From NCBI RefSeq assembly GCF_030010235.1, contig NZ_JASCRS010000002.1, forward strand, positions 372,001 to 436,000: a stretch of DNA of 64,000 nucleotides, read 5' to 3'. The translations under genes and the position numbers were made by a program. The notes under the pieces are model-generated. The model searched no databases and was not told the origin of the DNA. It was given only the letters and a program-made list of their open reading frames with translations. The stretch comes from Leucobacter sp. UT-8R-CII-1-4. Lineage in GTDB: Bacteria; Actinomycetota; Actinomycetes; Actinomycetales; Microbacteriaceae. This document shows, in pieces, positions 37,500 through 48,359 of this stretch (the stretch's first letter is position 1; each line of letters opens with the position of its first letter).

Positions 37500-38458
37500 T
37501 GACCGCGCCACATAAAGTTTTGCTGCTTGACCCATTTGGCAGCGCCGAACTTCTAACCGAGCTACTCGGCGACGAGCAGGAACACTTTGAAATTGTCGCC
37601 ACCGACACACTCGCCGGGCACGAAGACGCCTACGCGATACTGGCCGGACCCGAAAACGAAGTGCTGCCAGCCGACATTGCAGCGTGCAAGAGTCTTCGCC
37701 TCGTAACGGCAACATCAACAGGCCACAACCACCTGCCCGTGGCAGAAATCACCGCGCAGGGAGCCTGGGTCACCAGCACCGCAGGATACTGCACCGCCGA
37801 GGTAGCTGAGCACGCCTTCACGCTGCTGCTCAGCGGCCTACGCGCCCTGCCAGCACTTGATGCGCAGGTACGAGCTGGATCCTGGGCTGTCGAAGAAATC
37901 TCACCACGCAGGATCGCCGGATCAACCGTGGCGATCATCGGTTTCGGCCGAATCGCCCAAGCCCTCGCCGCGCACCTTCGACAGATCGGCGTCATAGTGC
38001 GCGCCTACGATCCGCTCGTGCCAGACCACGTGTTCGCCGCCGCAGATGTCGAACGAGCGGCCACCGTACTTGACGCGGCAAGTGGCGCCGACGCCTTGAG
38101 CGTACACGTCCCTCTGCTCCCCGAAACCGAGGGCATTATCCGCGCCGAAGTAATCGCAGCAATGGCGCCCAGCAGCTACCTAGTGAATGTCGCCAGGGGC
38201 GGACTGATCGACGAGCAGGCCATGATCGCAGCCCTCCGCAGCGGCCAGCTTTCGGGAGCAGCGCTCGACGTGTTCGAAATTGAACCGCTGCCGCTCAACG
38301 CCGAAATCCGCTCGGTGCCCGGAGTGCTATTCGGGCCGCATGGGGCCTGGTACTCCCCCAACGCGAAACGACAACTCTTTGAGATTGCAGTTCGCTCACT
38401 ACTTGATGTGTATCGAGGCAATGAACCGTACGGTTTGATTGCGAAACCCACGGCATAG
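37499..38458 (+). CDS. D-isomer-specific 2-hydroxyacid dehydrogenase family protein
   Basis: 319 residues; the start shares one base with the decarboxylase stop (TAATG). It has the NAD-binding GFGRIAQALAAHL loop, the VNVARGGLIDE segment with catalytic Arg, the EPLPLN acid, and HGAWYS with catalytic His. It interconverts a 2-oxoacid and a D-2-hydroxyacid. In this operon the 2-oxoacid may be the substrate of the upstream decarboxylase (for example 2-ketoarginine), giving an overflow or entry route. This is inference from coupling. Confidence 0.9.
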   Translation: MTAPHKVLLLDPFGSAELLTELLGDEQEHFEIVATDTLAGHEDAYAILAGPENEVLPADIAACKSLRLVTATSTGHNHLPVAEITAQGAWVTSTAGYCTAEVAEHAFTLLLSGLRALPALDAQVRAGSWAVEEISPRRIAGSTVAIIGFGRIAQALAAHLRQIGVIVRAYDPLVPDHVFAAADVERAATVLDAASGADALSVHVPLLPETEGIIRAEVIAAMAPSSYLVNVARGGLIDEQAMIAALRSGQLSGAALDVFEIEPLPLNAEIRSVPGVLFGPHGAWYSPNAKRQLFEIAVRSLLDVYRGNEPYGLIAKPTA

Positions 38459-38521
38459 GCGCTGCACACACCCCAACTACCATCCCGAGACGCCCTACCG
38501 GTCGCGCGGGAAGATAATTAA

Positions 38522-38562
38522 AAAAAAGGGGAGGCACACGGCCTCCCCTTTTTTACTCCCAC
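38522..38562. repeat. Duplicated copy of the guaA terminator
   Basis: 41 bases identical to 38628-38668. It includes a 7-base stem (GGGGAGG with CCTCCCC around CACACGG) with A and T runs, and then the last WE-stop codons of guaA in reverse (TTACTCCCAC). It is therefore a second terminator that includes a remnant of the guaA 3' end. It lies 63 bases after the end of the convergent dehydrogenase gene and can also end that operon. Confidence 0.85.
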
Positions 38563-38627
38563 CCGGCCGCGACACGGTCAACGTGTCACAACCGGGTGCC
38601 ACACAGTGCCCATTGCTCGCGGAAGCC

Positions 38628-38668
38628 AAAAAAGGGGAGGCACACGGCCTCCCCTTTTTTACTCCCAC
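38628..38668. terminator. guaA terminator
   Basis: AAAAAAGGGGAGG CACACGG CCTCCCCTTTTTT is a classic A-tract, stem, T-tract hairpin on both strands; the stop codon TAA of guaA (38659-38661) lies within its right arm. A 41-base exact copy lies 106 bases away (38522-38562). Confidence 0.9.
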
Positions 38669-40236
38669 TCGATAGTCCCCGGCGGCTTCGATGTTACGTC
38701 AAGCACGACTCGGTTTACTTCGGGCACCTGGTTGGTGATCTGGTTCGAGATGCGGGCAAGCACCTCGTAAGGAACACGAGTCCAGTCAGCGGTCATCGCG
38801 TCTTCGGACGAGACCGGACGCAGCACGATAGGGTGGCCGTAGGTGCGGCCGTCGCCCTGCACACCCACCGAACGAACGTCGGCAAGTAGCACGACTGGGC
38901 ACTGCCAGATCGAGTTGTCGAGACCAGCAGCAGTGAGCTCAGCACGCGCAATAGCGTCAGCCTCGCGCAGAATGTCGAGACGCTCGCGAGTTACCTCACC
39001 AACGATACGAATACCAAGACCCGGGCCAGGGAATGGCTGACGGCCAACGATTGCTTCTGGAATGCCCAGTTCGCGACCGATTGCACGAACCTCGTCCTTG
39101 AACAGCGCACGCAGCGGCTCAATCAGTTCGAAGTCGAGATCTTCTGGCAGGCCGCCCACATTGTGGTGGCTCTTAATGTTTGCGGTGCCCGATCCGCCAC
39201 CCGACTCAACTACATCTGGGTAGAGAGTTCCCTGAACCAGGAACTTCACCGATTCACCCGAAGCAGCAGCCTCAGCGACCAGGTCACGCTGCACCTGCTC
39301 GAAGGAGCGAATGAACTCGCGACCAATGATCTTGCGCTTCTCTTCAGGGTCGGTAACACCTGCCAGGTGTCCGAGGAAGGTATCAGCGGCATCAACGGTA
39401 ATCAGGCGCACACCGGTTGAAGCAACGTAATCGCGCTCAACCTGTTCGCGTTCGCCCTTGCGCAGCAGACCGTGATCAACAAACACGGCGGTGAGCTGAT
39501 CGCCAATCGCCTTGTGCACGAGCGCGGTCGACACAGCCGAGTCGACGCCGCCCGAGAGCGCCGAAATAACGCGAGCGTTGCCGACCTGGGCACGAATGGC
39601 CTCGATCTGCTCTGCGATGACGTTGCCCGCGGTCCAGTCAGCTGGGATACCAGCAACATTGTGCAAGAAGTTTTCGAGTACACGCTGACCGTGGTCAGAG
39701 TGCTTTACCTCTGGGTGCCACTGCACACCGTAGAGTCCACGTTCGGCTGAGCCGAATGCGGCAACCGGAGTCACGCTAGTGCTTGCGTACACTTCAAAAC
39801 CCTCTGGTGCCTGCTGCACGGCATCACCGTGGCTCATCCAGACGTTCTGTGATGCAGGCTGGCCCAAAAGAATTGCGCCACCGTCACCAACAAGTGTTGC
39901 CTCAACCCCGCCGTACTCACGATCACCGGTGTTGCCTACGGTGCCGCCCAGCGAGTGAGCCATGACCTGGAAGCCGTAGCAAATGCCGAGCATTGGCACG
40001 CCGAGCTCGAAGACGTCCGCGTCAAACTGTGGAGCGCCCTCTTCATATACCGAAGATGGTCCACCCGACATCACGATTGCGAGTGGGTTCATTTCCTTCA
40101 CCTCTGCAGCGGTGATGGTGTGTGGAACCAGCTCTGAGTAGACACCGGCCTCGCGCACGCGGCGCGCAATCAGCTGTGCATATTGTGCGCCGAAATCGAC
40201 GACGAGCACCGGGCGGTGCATGGGGGTGGCGTTCAT
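38659..40236 (-). CDS. guaA: GMP synthase (glutamine-hydrolysing)
   Basis: 525 residues. The glutamine amidotransferase domain has C86 in GICYGFQ and WHPEVKHSD; the ATP pyrophosphatase P-loop SGGVDSAV and the dimerisation domain ([26 protein letters not shown]) complete it. It converts XMP to GMP. It ends the guaB-guaB3-SURF1-DUF3817-guaA set on the minus strand, with the DUF3817 gene 33 bases upstream. The stop codon sits inside the terminator arm. Confidence 0.97.
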   Translation of the reverse strand: MNATPMHRPVLVVDFGAQYAQLIARRVREAGVYSELVPHTITAAEVKEMNPLAIVMSGGPSSVYEEGAPQFDADVFELGVPMLGICYGFQVMAHSLGGTVGNTGDREYGGVEATLVGDGGAILLGQPASQNVWMSHGDAVQQAPEGFEVYASTSVTPVAAFGSAERGLYGVQWHPEVKHSDHGQRVLENFLHNVAGIPADWTAGNVIAEQIEAIRAQVGNARVISALSGGVDSAVSTALVHKAIGDQLTAVFVDHGLLRKGEREQVERDYVASTGVRLITVDAADTFLGHLAGVTDPEEKRKIIGREFIRSFEQVQRDLVAEAAASGESVKFLVQGTLYPDVVESGGGSGTANIKSHHNVGGLPEDLDFELIEPLRALFKDEVRAIGRELGIPEAIVGRQPFPGPGLGIRIVGEVTRERLDILREADAIARAELTAAGLDNSIWQCPVVLLADVRSVGVQGDGRTYGHPIVLRPVSSEDAMTADWTRVPYEVLARISNQITNQVPEVNRVVLDVTSKPPGTIEWE

Positions 40237-40269
40237 ACGCTGCCTTCCGTGGGGGTTCGAATGAAAAAG

Positions 40270-40776
40270 TTATGCGTTGGATCCCTGAGGCTCTGCCTCA
40301 GGCTGATCAACATCGTGCTTCTCGAGGAAGGCGGTGACCTCGCGGGCGACCTGCACCTCCATGAAGAACGAGAGCAGTGGCACAACGCCGCCGAGCGCCA
40401 GCTTCAGGAAGCGGCTAAATGGCCAGCGCATTGGGCTCCAGACCATAAAACATGCGACGAGGTACACCACGTAGAACCAGCCGTGAATCATCAGAATCAG
40501 CAGCGAAAGGTTCGTACCGGTGCCGGTGCTCGACATTTCACAGACCTCTTGGAACGGGTTGAACAGTGAGTACCACTGGCAACCCTCGCCCACTACAACC
40601 GGCGCAAAACTCAGACCGCCATCAGCGAAAAGCTCGATGTGCGTTGGCGAGTACTTCAGAATCATTTCGGCGAGCAGCAAAAGCAGCATGACACCGGTAA
40701 TGATCGAAGCGATCTTATAGAAGCTCAGCGCTTTACGAATGCGCGGGTAATCGGCAGGCCGGGGCTGTAAAACCAT
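40270..40776 (-). CDS. DUF3817 family membrane protein
   Basis: 168 residues. Four to five hydrophobic segments (about 17-40, 58-70, 90-118, 118-140) and the RKALSFYKIASIITGVMLLLLL start are typical of DUF3817, an actinobacterial integral membrane family often found next to guaA. An acidic tail ends at EPQGSNA. The function is unknown. It is between SURF1 (75-base gap) and guaA, all transcribed the same way. Confidence 0.85.
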   Translation of the reverse strand: MVLQPRPADYPRIRKALSFYKIASIITGVMLLLLLAEMILKYSPTHIELFADGGLSFAPVVVGEGCQWYSLFNPFQEVCEMSSTGTGTNLSLLILMIHGWFYVVYLVACFMVWSPMRWPFSRFLKLALGGVVPLLSFFMEVQVAREVTAFLEKHDVDQPEAEPQGSNA

Positions 40777-40851
40777 GGTTCAATCTTAGCCCCGCACGCT
40801 GAGTGAAACTGCACGCCAGCGGAGTAACCCAGTGAGGAATTGCTGATACGG

Positions 40852-41754
40852 CTATTGAGCGTCGGTCGGTTCGAGCGTCTGCTCGGTGTCGCCCTCGGCC
40901 GCTTCAAGCAGCTGCAGCTCGTGGATCTTTTCCCAGTCATCTCGGGCGAGACGGTACCAGAAGAAGATCGCAAAGCCTGCGAACACGACCCACTCGGCCG
41001 CATAGAACACGTTCAACCAGTTCACCGTCTGCACTGGCAGCGGCGGAACCGAATCAATCACGTCAAGGCCCGCGTCGCTGAGCGTATCGGCAGTAAGCGA
41101 GTTCGCCTTATCTACCGGGCCCGGGTGCATCACCATAAATCCGGCGTAGGCACGACCGTCAAAAGGCTGCCAAAGATTTACCAGCTGAGCCGATGACATA
41201 CTCAAGATCCTGTCTGGATCTTGGTCTGGGCGCGGCACAACCGGAGCATCGCCCGGCATGTATCGACCCTCAATGTCAAATGTCTGGCCAGCGGCCATAG
41301 CTTCAAACTTGGTAAGTGCCTGAGCTGCCGCAGCGGTATCTTCGGCCCAGCCGATAGCGAGGGCGAGATGCCCGCCGGGCGATCCAGCGACCTCGAAATG
41401 ACCGACGAGCCAGGTGCCATCTTGGCCACCGTTACGTCGCTGCTCGACGATGTCGTAGTCACCCTCAGCAAAGCTGCCCGATGCTGAAAGCACGGTGCCG
41501 CCACTATCGTCGGTGACCGAATCGCCGGCCTGCGTCACTGAGGTCAGCGGGCGCGACACTTCTCCGTCGATCGCGTCTTCAGCGGTGATTGTAATGGCGT
41601 GACCGAGCTGCCACTGACCGAGCCAGGCGAAGCCGCCGGCAACCAGAAGCGCAAGCAAAAATGCACCGATCCACTTGGGCATGACCATCACTCTTGCAAG
41701 TGTTGGCGCACCCTCGTAGTGTGGCCGCTTTGGCCGGGCAGCTGTGTCGTTCAC
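40852..41754 (-). CDS. SURF1 family cytochrome oxidase assembly protein
   Basis: 300 residues from a GTG. One transmembrane helix near the N-terminus (WIGAFLLALLVAGGFAWLGQWQLG) and another near 255 (FYAAEWVVFAGFAIFFWYRLA) flank an extracytoplasmic domain, the SURF1 layout, with the GQWQLGHA motif. It assists assembly of cytochrome c oxidase, possibly haem delivery. It starts nine bases after guaB3, so it is probably co-transcribed with the GMP-synthesis genes, a neighbourhood also seen in other Actinobacteria. Confidence 0.9.
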   Translation of the reverse strand: MNDTAARPKRPHYEGAPTLARVMVMPKWIGAFLLALLVAGGFAWLGQWQLGHAITITAEDAIDGEVSRPLTSVTQAGDSVTDDSGGTVLSASGSFAEGDYDIVEQRRNGGQDGTWLVGHFEVAGSPGGHLALAIGWAEDTAAAAQALTKFEAMAAGQTFDIEGRYMPGDAPVVPRPDQDPDRILSMSSAQLVNLWQPFDGRAYAGFMVMHPGPVDKANSLTADTLSDAGLDVIDSVPPLPVQTVNWLNVFYAAEWVVFAGFAIFFWYRLARDDWEKIHELQLLEAAEGDTEQTLEPTDAQ

Positions 41755-41763
41755 GCCGAGCGC

Positions 41764-42885
41764 TTACCGTTCTGCGTAGACGACACCGACGCGCTGGAAC
41801 TCCTTGAGTTCGCTGTAGCCGGTGGTTGCCATGGCGCGACGCAGCGCACCAATGTAGTTCGCACTGCCGTCAGCCGAGTGCGCTGGACCCGAGATGATCT
41901 CTTCGAGCGGTGCAACACTGCCGACCTGCATACGCTTACCGCGTGGCAGTTCGTCGTGGTAGGCCTCTTGCCCCCAGTGCCATCCCTGACCTGGCGCGTC
42001 GGTTGCACGCGCGAGAGCCGCTCCGAGCATCACTGCGTCAGCGCCACAAGCAACTGCCTTAATCATGTCTCCAGAAGAACCGAGACCACCGTCGGCGATC
42101 ACGTGCACATAGCGGCCACCCGACTCATCGAGATAGTCGGTACGCGCTCCAGCGACATCGGCAATAGCACTTGCCATCGGTGCGCGAATGCCGAGAGTGA
42201 CGCGGGTGCTTGACGAAGCTCCCCCGCCGAATCCTACGAGTACACCCGCAGCACCCGTACGCATCAGGTGCAGCGCCGACTGGTAGGTAGCTGCGCCGCC
42301 GACAATGACAGGTACATCAAGTTCATAGATGAACTGCTTCAGGTTTAGCGGCTCACGGCCAGCAACAGAAACGTGTTCAGCAGATACGGTATTGCCGCGG
42401 ATCACAAAGAGATCTACGCCGGCACCGATCACGGTTTCGCTGAACTCTGCGGTGTGGTGTGGCGAGAGTGCGCCAGCCACGGTGACACCCGCATCGCGAA
42501 TCTCGCCGAGACGATCACGGATCAGTTCTGGCTTGATTGGCGCCGAGTACAGCTCACGCATACGCTTCACTGCCGCAGCATCATCACCCAGACGTGCGAG
42601 CTCGTCGAGCACTGGCTGTGGGTCTTCATAGCGAGTCCAGAGCCCTTCAAGGTTGAGTACACCGAGACCACCGAGCTTGCCAAGAGCAATCGCGGTTGCT
42701 GGTGACATAACCGAGTCCATTGGTGCGCCAAGTACTGGGATGTCGAACTGGAACGCGTCAATCGTCCAGTTGGTTGACACCAGTTCTGGATCGCGAGTGC
42801 GCCGGGTAGGCACAATTCCAATCTCGTCGAAAGTGTAGACACGCCTTGCGCGCTTGCCGCGGCCGATCTCGATCTCGTTGCTCAC
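41764..42885 (-). CDS. GuaB3 family IMP dehydrogenase-related protein
   Basis: 373 residues from a GTG. It begins with EIEIGRGKRARRVYTFDEIGIVPTRRTRDP, the hallmark of the actinobacterial GuaB3 (IMPDH-related) subfamily, lacks CBS domains and has an (alpha/beta)8 barrel with VIADGGLGSSGDMIKAV. The catalytic Cys loop of true IMPDHs is not evident; the corresponding segment reads GFGGGASSSTRVTLG. It accompanies guaB in most Actinobacteria. The precise activity is unsettled. The hairpin 43021-43063 lies upstream. Confidence 0.93.
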   Translation of the reverse strand: MSNEIEIGRGKRARRVYTFDEIGIVPTRRTRDPELVSTNWTIDAFQFDIPVLGAPMDSVMSPATAIALGKLGGLGVLNLEGLWTRYEDPQPVLDELARLGDDAAAVKRMRELYSAPIKPELIRDRLGEIRDAGVTVAGALSPHHTAEFSETVIGAGVDLFVIRGNTVSAEHVSVAGREPLNLKQFIYELDVPVIVGGAATYQSALHLMRTGAAGVLVGFGGGASSSTRVTLGIRAPMASAIADVAGARTDYLDESGGRYVHVIADGGLGSSGDMIKAVACGADAVMLGAALARATDAPGQGWHWGQEAYHDELPRGKRMQVGSVAPLEEIISGPAHSADGSANYIGALRRAMATTGYSELKEFQRVGVVYAER

Positions 42886-43020
42886 CCGAACAGTCTATCG
42901 ACTTCATCCTGTGCGCTACCCCATCGGCATGTCTCACCCTTCACCACTCCCTCCCTTAGCCCGCGTTCTTGCGGCGAAGCACAAGACGACAGAGGGAAAT
43001 ACGCGAGACGATGGGTACGA

Positions 43021-43063
43021 CGAAGCCCCGCACATCTCGACACGCAAGATGGACGGGGCTTCG
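43021..43063 (-). terminator. Hairpin after guaB
   Basis: CGAAGCCCCG (43021-43030) and CGGGGCTTCG (43054-43063) form a 10-base perfect stem with a 23-base loop that itself holds CATCT/AGATG. It lies nine bases downstream of the guaB stop. There is no T run, so it may act as a partial terminator, attenuator or processing site between guaB and guaB3. The rest of the 187-base gap (42886-43072) shows no other element. Confidence 0.55.
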
Positions 43064-43072
43064 GACTGCTTG

Positions 43073-44632
<1,560 letters not shown>

Positions 44633-44709
44633 TTACGACCGCGCAGTCTGTGTATCTAAGTGTAATCGTCGCGGAGGCGAGAATATTCCGATCACTCAGA
44701 AGCTCACGG

Positions 44710-45654
44710 CTATCCGCCAGATTGCACGGCAATTGTGTCGGTATTTGTCATTGGTTCGGTAATTGTGCGTGATTGCTTGCGCATTCTGTACAGAATGTCT
44801 GTCACGAGCACCACGAGTGCGACCCAAACAGCGACAAAGCCGATCCAACGCGCGAGTGACATCTCCTCATTCAGCAAGAAGTAGCCGGTGAGGAAGGTCA
44901 GAATAGGCGTAATGAACTGGATGAAGCCCATAGTCGATAGCGGCAGACGTTTTGTGCCAGCTGCAAAAAGCAACAGCGGAATAGCCGTCACGGTACCGCT
45001 CAGCAGCAGCACAATCGTGGTCTGTGCGCCAAAGGTGAACGCGGAGAGCGACCCCACGACAACGCTGATCACGATCAGCTGAACCACAGCAAGTACGGTG
45101 CCGAACATCGTCTCAACCGTGAGCGCGGTCAGCGCGCTGTACCCAGCGCTCAAGTGTTTGCGAACCGCACCATACAGACCAAAGGTGAGCGCCAGGCCGA
45201 GCGCGATAAACGGAAACTTACCGTACGCAATTGCGCTCACAGTAACTCCGATAGCGGCGATACCCACCGCAACCCACTGCGCGTTGGTGAGCCGCTCTTT
45301 GCGGAACACCACACCAATCAAGATGGTGACAAGCGGGTTAATGAAATAGCCGAGCGCGGTCTCGACGACGTGACCGGTGGTAATACCGATCACATAAATC
45401 TGCCAGTTGGCGTAAAGAAGCACCGAGCTCAGCGCGAACCAGCCGAGCGTCCTTCCGGATCGGAAGATCTGCCCGACTGGCCCCCACTGACGCAAGAGCG
45501 AAACTGCGATGAGGCAGAACGCGAGTGCTGAAAGCACTCTCCAGGGCACAACCTCAAACGGGTTGGGCCCGGAGAGCATGATGAAGTAGAGCGGGAACGC
45601 GCCCCAGCAGAGATAGGCGGCGAAGCCGTATACGTATCCGAGGCGTTGTTGCAC
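44710..45654 (-). CDS. rarD: EamA family transporter RarD
   Basis: 314 residues with about ten hydrophobic segments in two EamA repeats; GYVYGFAAYLCWGAFPLYF at the start and FIQFITPILTFLTGYFLLNEEMS near the end match RarD. It exports small molecules of unknown identity (drug/metabolite transporter superfamily). The GTG start lies nine bases after the polyamine ATPase stop, so it may be the last gene of the putrescine operon. The gap of 134 bases to guaB (44576-44709) is the likely guaB promoter region. Confidence 0.9.
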   Translation of the reverse strand: MQQRLGYVYGFAAYLCWGAFPLYFIMLSGPNPFEVVPWRVLSALAFCLIAVSLLRQWGPVGQIFRSGRTLGWFALSSVLLYANWQIYVIGITTGHVVETALGYFINPLVTILIGVVFRKERLTNAQWVAVGIAAIGVTVSAIAYGKFPFIALGLALTFGLYGAVRKHLSAGYSALTALTVETMFGTVLAVVQLIVISVVVGSLSAFTFGAQTTIVLLLSGTVTAIPLLLFAAGTKRLPLSTMGFIQFITPILTFLTGYFLLNEEMSLARWIGFVAVWVALVVLVTDILYRMRKQSRTITEPMTNTDTIAVQSGG

Positions 45655-45663
45655 TACTCCAGC

Positions 45664-46719
45664 TTAAGCGGCGTTGACGCTCTCAGGAATCCACTGTGCT
45701 GCACCGGCGCGCACACCAATTGCGGCGCTTCCAACAGGAATCTGCGCGGCGTGACCTGGAGCAATCACACGGATGTGCTTGCCAGCGAAGTCCACTACGT
45801 AGACAACATCAGCACCGCGGTACACCTTGGTGAGAATCTCAACAGCAATCGGAGTCTCAGCGCCGGTTTCGGCAGCGATCAACAGATCTTCCTGACGAAC
45901 CATCACGTTGCCCGCACCATCAGCTGCATCCGACTGTACTGCGAGCGCGTGCGCACCGGTCTCGGTGACAACGGTCTGACCCTGCTTCTTGGCAGGCAGC
46001 AGGTTCGCTGCACCAATAAAGTCAGCCGCAAACGCGGTCCTCGGGGTCGAGTAGATCTCGTCTGGAGTGCCGACCTGCTCGACAACGCCGCCGTTCATCA
46101 GCACGATGCGGTCGGAGAGGCTAAGCGCTTCTTCCTGGTCGTGAGTCACGAACACGGTGGTGACGCCAAGTGAGCGGTGCAGCTCCTTCAGCTCAATCTG
46201 CATGTCTTCGCGAAGACGCGCATCCAGGTTCGAGAGTGGCTCATCAAGCAGCAGCAGGCTCGGGGTGTTCGCAATTGCGCGGGCGAGAGCCACACGCTGC
46301 TGCTGTCCACCCGAAAGCTGAGTTGGCATACGATCGGCGAGGTGGCCCATCTGCACGCGCTCGAGCGCATTGGTTGCGATTTCGAGCTGCTCCTTCTTTG
46401 ACTGCTTGCCTTCCATGCGCAAACCAAAGCGAACGTTCTCACGCACACTCATGTGTGGGAACAGCGCATAGCTCTGGAACATCATGCCAAGGTGACGCTT
46501 CTCTGGCGGCAGGTTGGTGACATCCTGCTCACCAATCAGCACACGACCAGAGGTAACCGACTCCAAGCCAGCGATGCAACGCAGCAGCGTGGTTTTACCA
46601 CAGCCCGATGGTCCGAGCAGTGAGATGAACTCACCAGACGCGACCTCAAGGTCGACGCCCTTGAGCACCTCGGTCGCTTTGAAGCTCTTCTTTACGTGAT
46701 CAATCGTCAAGGTGCTCAT
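45664..46719 (-). CDS. Polyamine-type ABC transporter ATP-binding protein
   Basis: 351 residues. Walker A GPSGCGKTT, Q-loop GMMFQSYALFPHMS, signature LSGGQQQR, Walker B LLLLDEP and switch His THDQEEA are present, with a C-terminal TOBE domain (from about 240) typical of PotA, CUT and iron importers. It overlaps the permease stop by four bases. It energises the two permeases and the binding protein upstream, which the adjacent puuD/puuC-like genes suggest transports putrescine or spermidine. Confidence 0.92.
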   Translation of the reverse strand: MSTLTIDHVKKSFKATEVLKGVDLEVASGEFISLLGPSGCGKTTLLRCIAGLESVTSGRVLIGEQDVTNLPPEKRHLGMMFQSYALFPHMSVRENVRFGLRMEGKQSKKEQLEIATNALERVQMGHLADRMPTQLSGGQQQRVALARAIANTPSLLLLDEPLSNLDARLREDMQIELKELHRSLGVTTVFVTHDQEEALSLSDRIVLMNGGVVEQVGTPDEIYSTPRTAFAADFIGAANLLPAKKQGQTVVTETGAHALAVQSDAADGAGNVMVRQEDLLIAAETGAETPIAVEILTKVYRGADVVYVVDFAGKHIRVIAPGHAAQIPVGSAAIGVRAGAAQWIPESVNAA

Positions 46720-47519
46720 GAGACAAACATCTTTCCTAGGCCAATAAGTTTTTCAAGAATCAGGATCAGCACAACGGTCAACAACACCATCATGGTTGAG
46801 ACGGCTGCAACTGTAGGTGAGGTGCTGTATTCAAGCTGTCCGTAGATCGCAATGGGAAGGGTTTCCAGTTGCGGAGTGCGCAGGAACAGCGCGATGACAG
46901 CGTCATCGAAGGAGATATTGAAGGCGAAGAACGCACCAGCAGCAATACCGGGACGAGCCACTGGAAGCACCACCAAGCGGTAGCGGTTCCAGGCGCTTGC
47001 GCCGAGAGTTCTAGCGGCTTCCTCAATAAATGGATCGCGTCGCGCCATCACACCGGTCACCGTACGCATCACATACGGAATGGTGATCACTGTGTGAATC
47101 ACGATCAGCACCCAAATGTTTGGCGATCCGATTGTCATCGAAGCAACCGAGAGTGCGCCAATGGCAAGGATGATCGTTGGCAGGGTAAGCGGCGACATCA
47201 GGAACGCCTGGATCGCGCCCGATCCTGGAATGTTGAAGCGGGTGAGCGCGAGCGCGGCGGCTGTGCCGAGTGTTGCCGAGCAAATTGCGGTCACCACGCC
47301 GACCAGCAGGCTGAGTCGGAACGGAGCCAGGTAGGTGTCGGTGGTGAGCGCTTCGATGTACCACTCAGCTGAGAAGCCAGAAGGCGGGAACGTCAGGAAT
47401 CGGCTGGTGCCGATCGATGCTCCGGCCACCACGATCAGTGGCATAAGCATGTAAACGGTGACCGCAATGACGAGCAGAACTGCCGCGATCTTTGCGAGGA
47501 GTGGGATGGATTTGACCAT
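46716..47519 (-). CDS. Polyamine-type ABC transporter permease (PotC-like)
   Basis: 267 residues with six hydrophobic segments and an EAA loop (EEAARTLGASAWNRYRLVVLPVARPG) near 175. It forms a heterodimer with the preceding permease; the gap to it is only three bases and its stop overlaps the ATPase start. The layout with the second permease matches PotB/PotC pairs. Confidence 0.9.
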   Translation of the reverse strand: MVKSIPLLAKIAAVLLVIAVTVYMLMPLIVVAGASIGTSRFLTFPPSGFSAEWYIEALTTDTYLAPFRLSLLVGVVTAICSATLGTAAALALTRFNIPGSGAIQAFLMSPLTLPTIILAIGALSVASMTIGSPNIWVLIVIHTVITIPYVMRTVTGVMARRDPFIEEAARTLGASAWNRYRLVVLPVARPGIAAGAFFAFNISFDDAVIALFLRTPQLETLPIAIYGQLEYSTSPTVAAVSTMMVLLTVVLILILEKLIGLGKMFVS

Positions 47520-47522
47520 TGT

Positions 47523-48350
47523 TTAGCCCTTCGTGCGCCCGAGTCTGGCGGTAGCGATCAACACGAGCATGACACCGGCGAAGAGCATCACTGCCTGTGC
47601 AGCAGCGAATGGCCAATCGAGGTTCGTGGTGGCATCAACGTAGATGGTCTGCGCGAATACGGGAATCTGAGCGCCACCAATAAATCGTGGCGTAATGAAC
47701 GAGCTCACGGAGAGCACGAAGACAAGTGAGGCACCGGCGACGATTCCCGGCAGAGTAAGCGGGAAGACGACGTGCCAGAGTGAGCGCCAGTAACCGGCGC
47801 CAAGGGTGCGTGCTGCTTCTTCAAGCTGAGGCTTGATGCCTGAAATAACACCAAGGATGGAAAGCACGGCGAACGGCAGAAGCACTTGGACCATCGCGAT
47901 GGTGACACCGACCTCGGTTCCGAGGAAGCCCTGAGTGCCCTTGACGAGCATTTCAGCGCCTGGCACCTTCATCATCAGACCGTTGGGTCCCATCAGAACA
48001 ACCCAGCCGAAGGTGCGGACCACGACGCTGGTCATCAGCGGCAGGATCACAACAATCAGCAAGAACGACCGGAGCTTCGAAGAAGCACGTGACATCAGGT
48101 ATGAAAGCGGAAGCGCGATCATAATCGTCACAAGGGTTTGTACAACACCGAGTCGAAGCGAACGCCATGCCGCTTGCAGGTTGTACTGCGACTCAAAGAG
48201 CCGCTGGAAGTTCTCGAGAGTGAACCCGCCTGCCGGCGACTGAACGCTCATCAGAAGCATGGCAGTGACCGGGGTCACAAATCCGAGCAGCAGCAGTACC
48301 GCCGCCGGCAGGAGCAGGAGCAATGGCTCCTTACGGGTTCTCTCGTTCAT
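47523..48350 (-). CDS. Polyamine-type ABC transporter permease (PotB-like)
   Basis: 275 residues, six hydrophobic segments, EAA loop EEAARTLGAGYWRSLWHVVFPLTLPG near 188. It is one half of the transmembrane pore. It lies nine bases after the binding-protein stop and three bases before the PotC-like gene. Confidence 0.9.
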   Translation of the reverse strand: MNERTRKEPLLLLLPAAVLLLLGFVTPVTAMLLMSVQSPAGGFTLENFQRLFESQYNLQAAWRSLRLGVVQTLVTIMIALPLSYLMSRASSKLRSFLLIVVILPLMTSVVVRTFGWVVLMGPNGLMMKVPGAEMLVKGTQGFLGTEVGVTIAMVQVLLPFAVLSILGVISGIKPQLEEAARTLGAGYWRSLWHVVFPLTLPGIVAGASLVFVLSVSSFITPRFIGGAQIPVFAQTIYVDATTNLDWPFAAAQAVMLFAGVMLVLIATARLGRTKG

Positions 48351-48359
48351 ATGCAGACC

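Noticed and set aside
38522-38668. The 41-base repeat as target-site duplication or an insertion sequence end
   Set aside because: No transposase, and the copies carry a terminator and codons of guaA; a local duplication is simpler.
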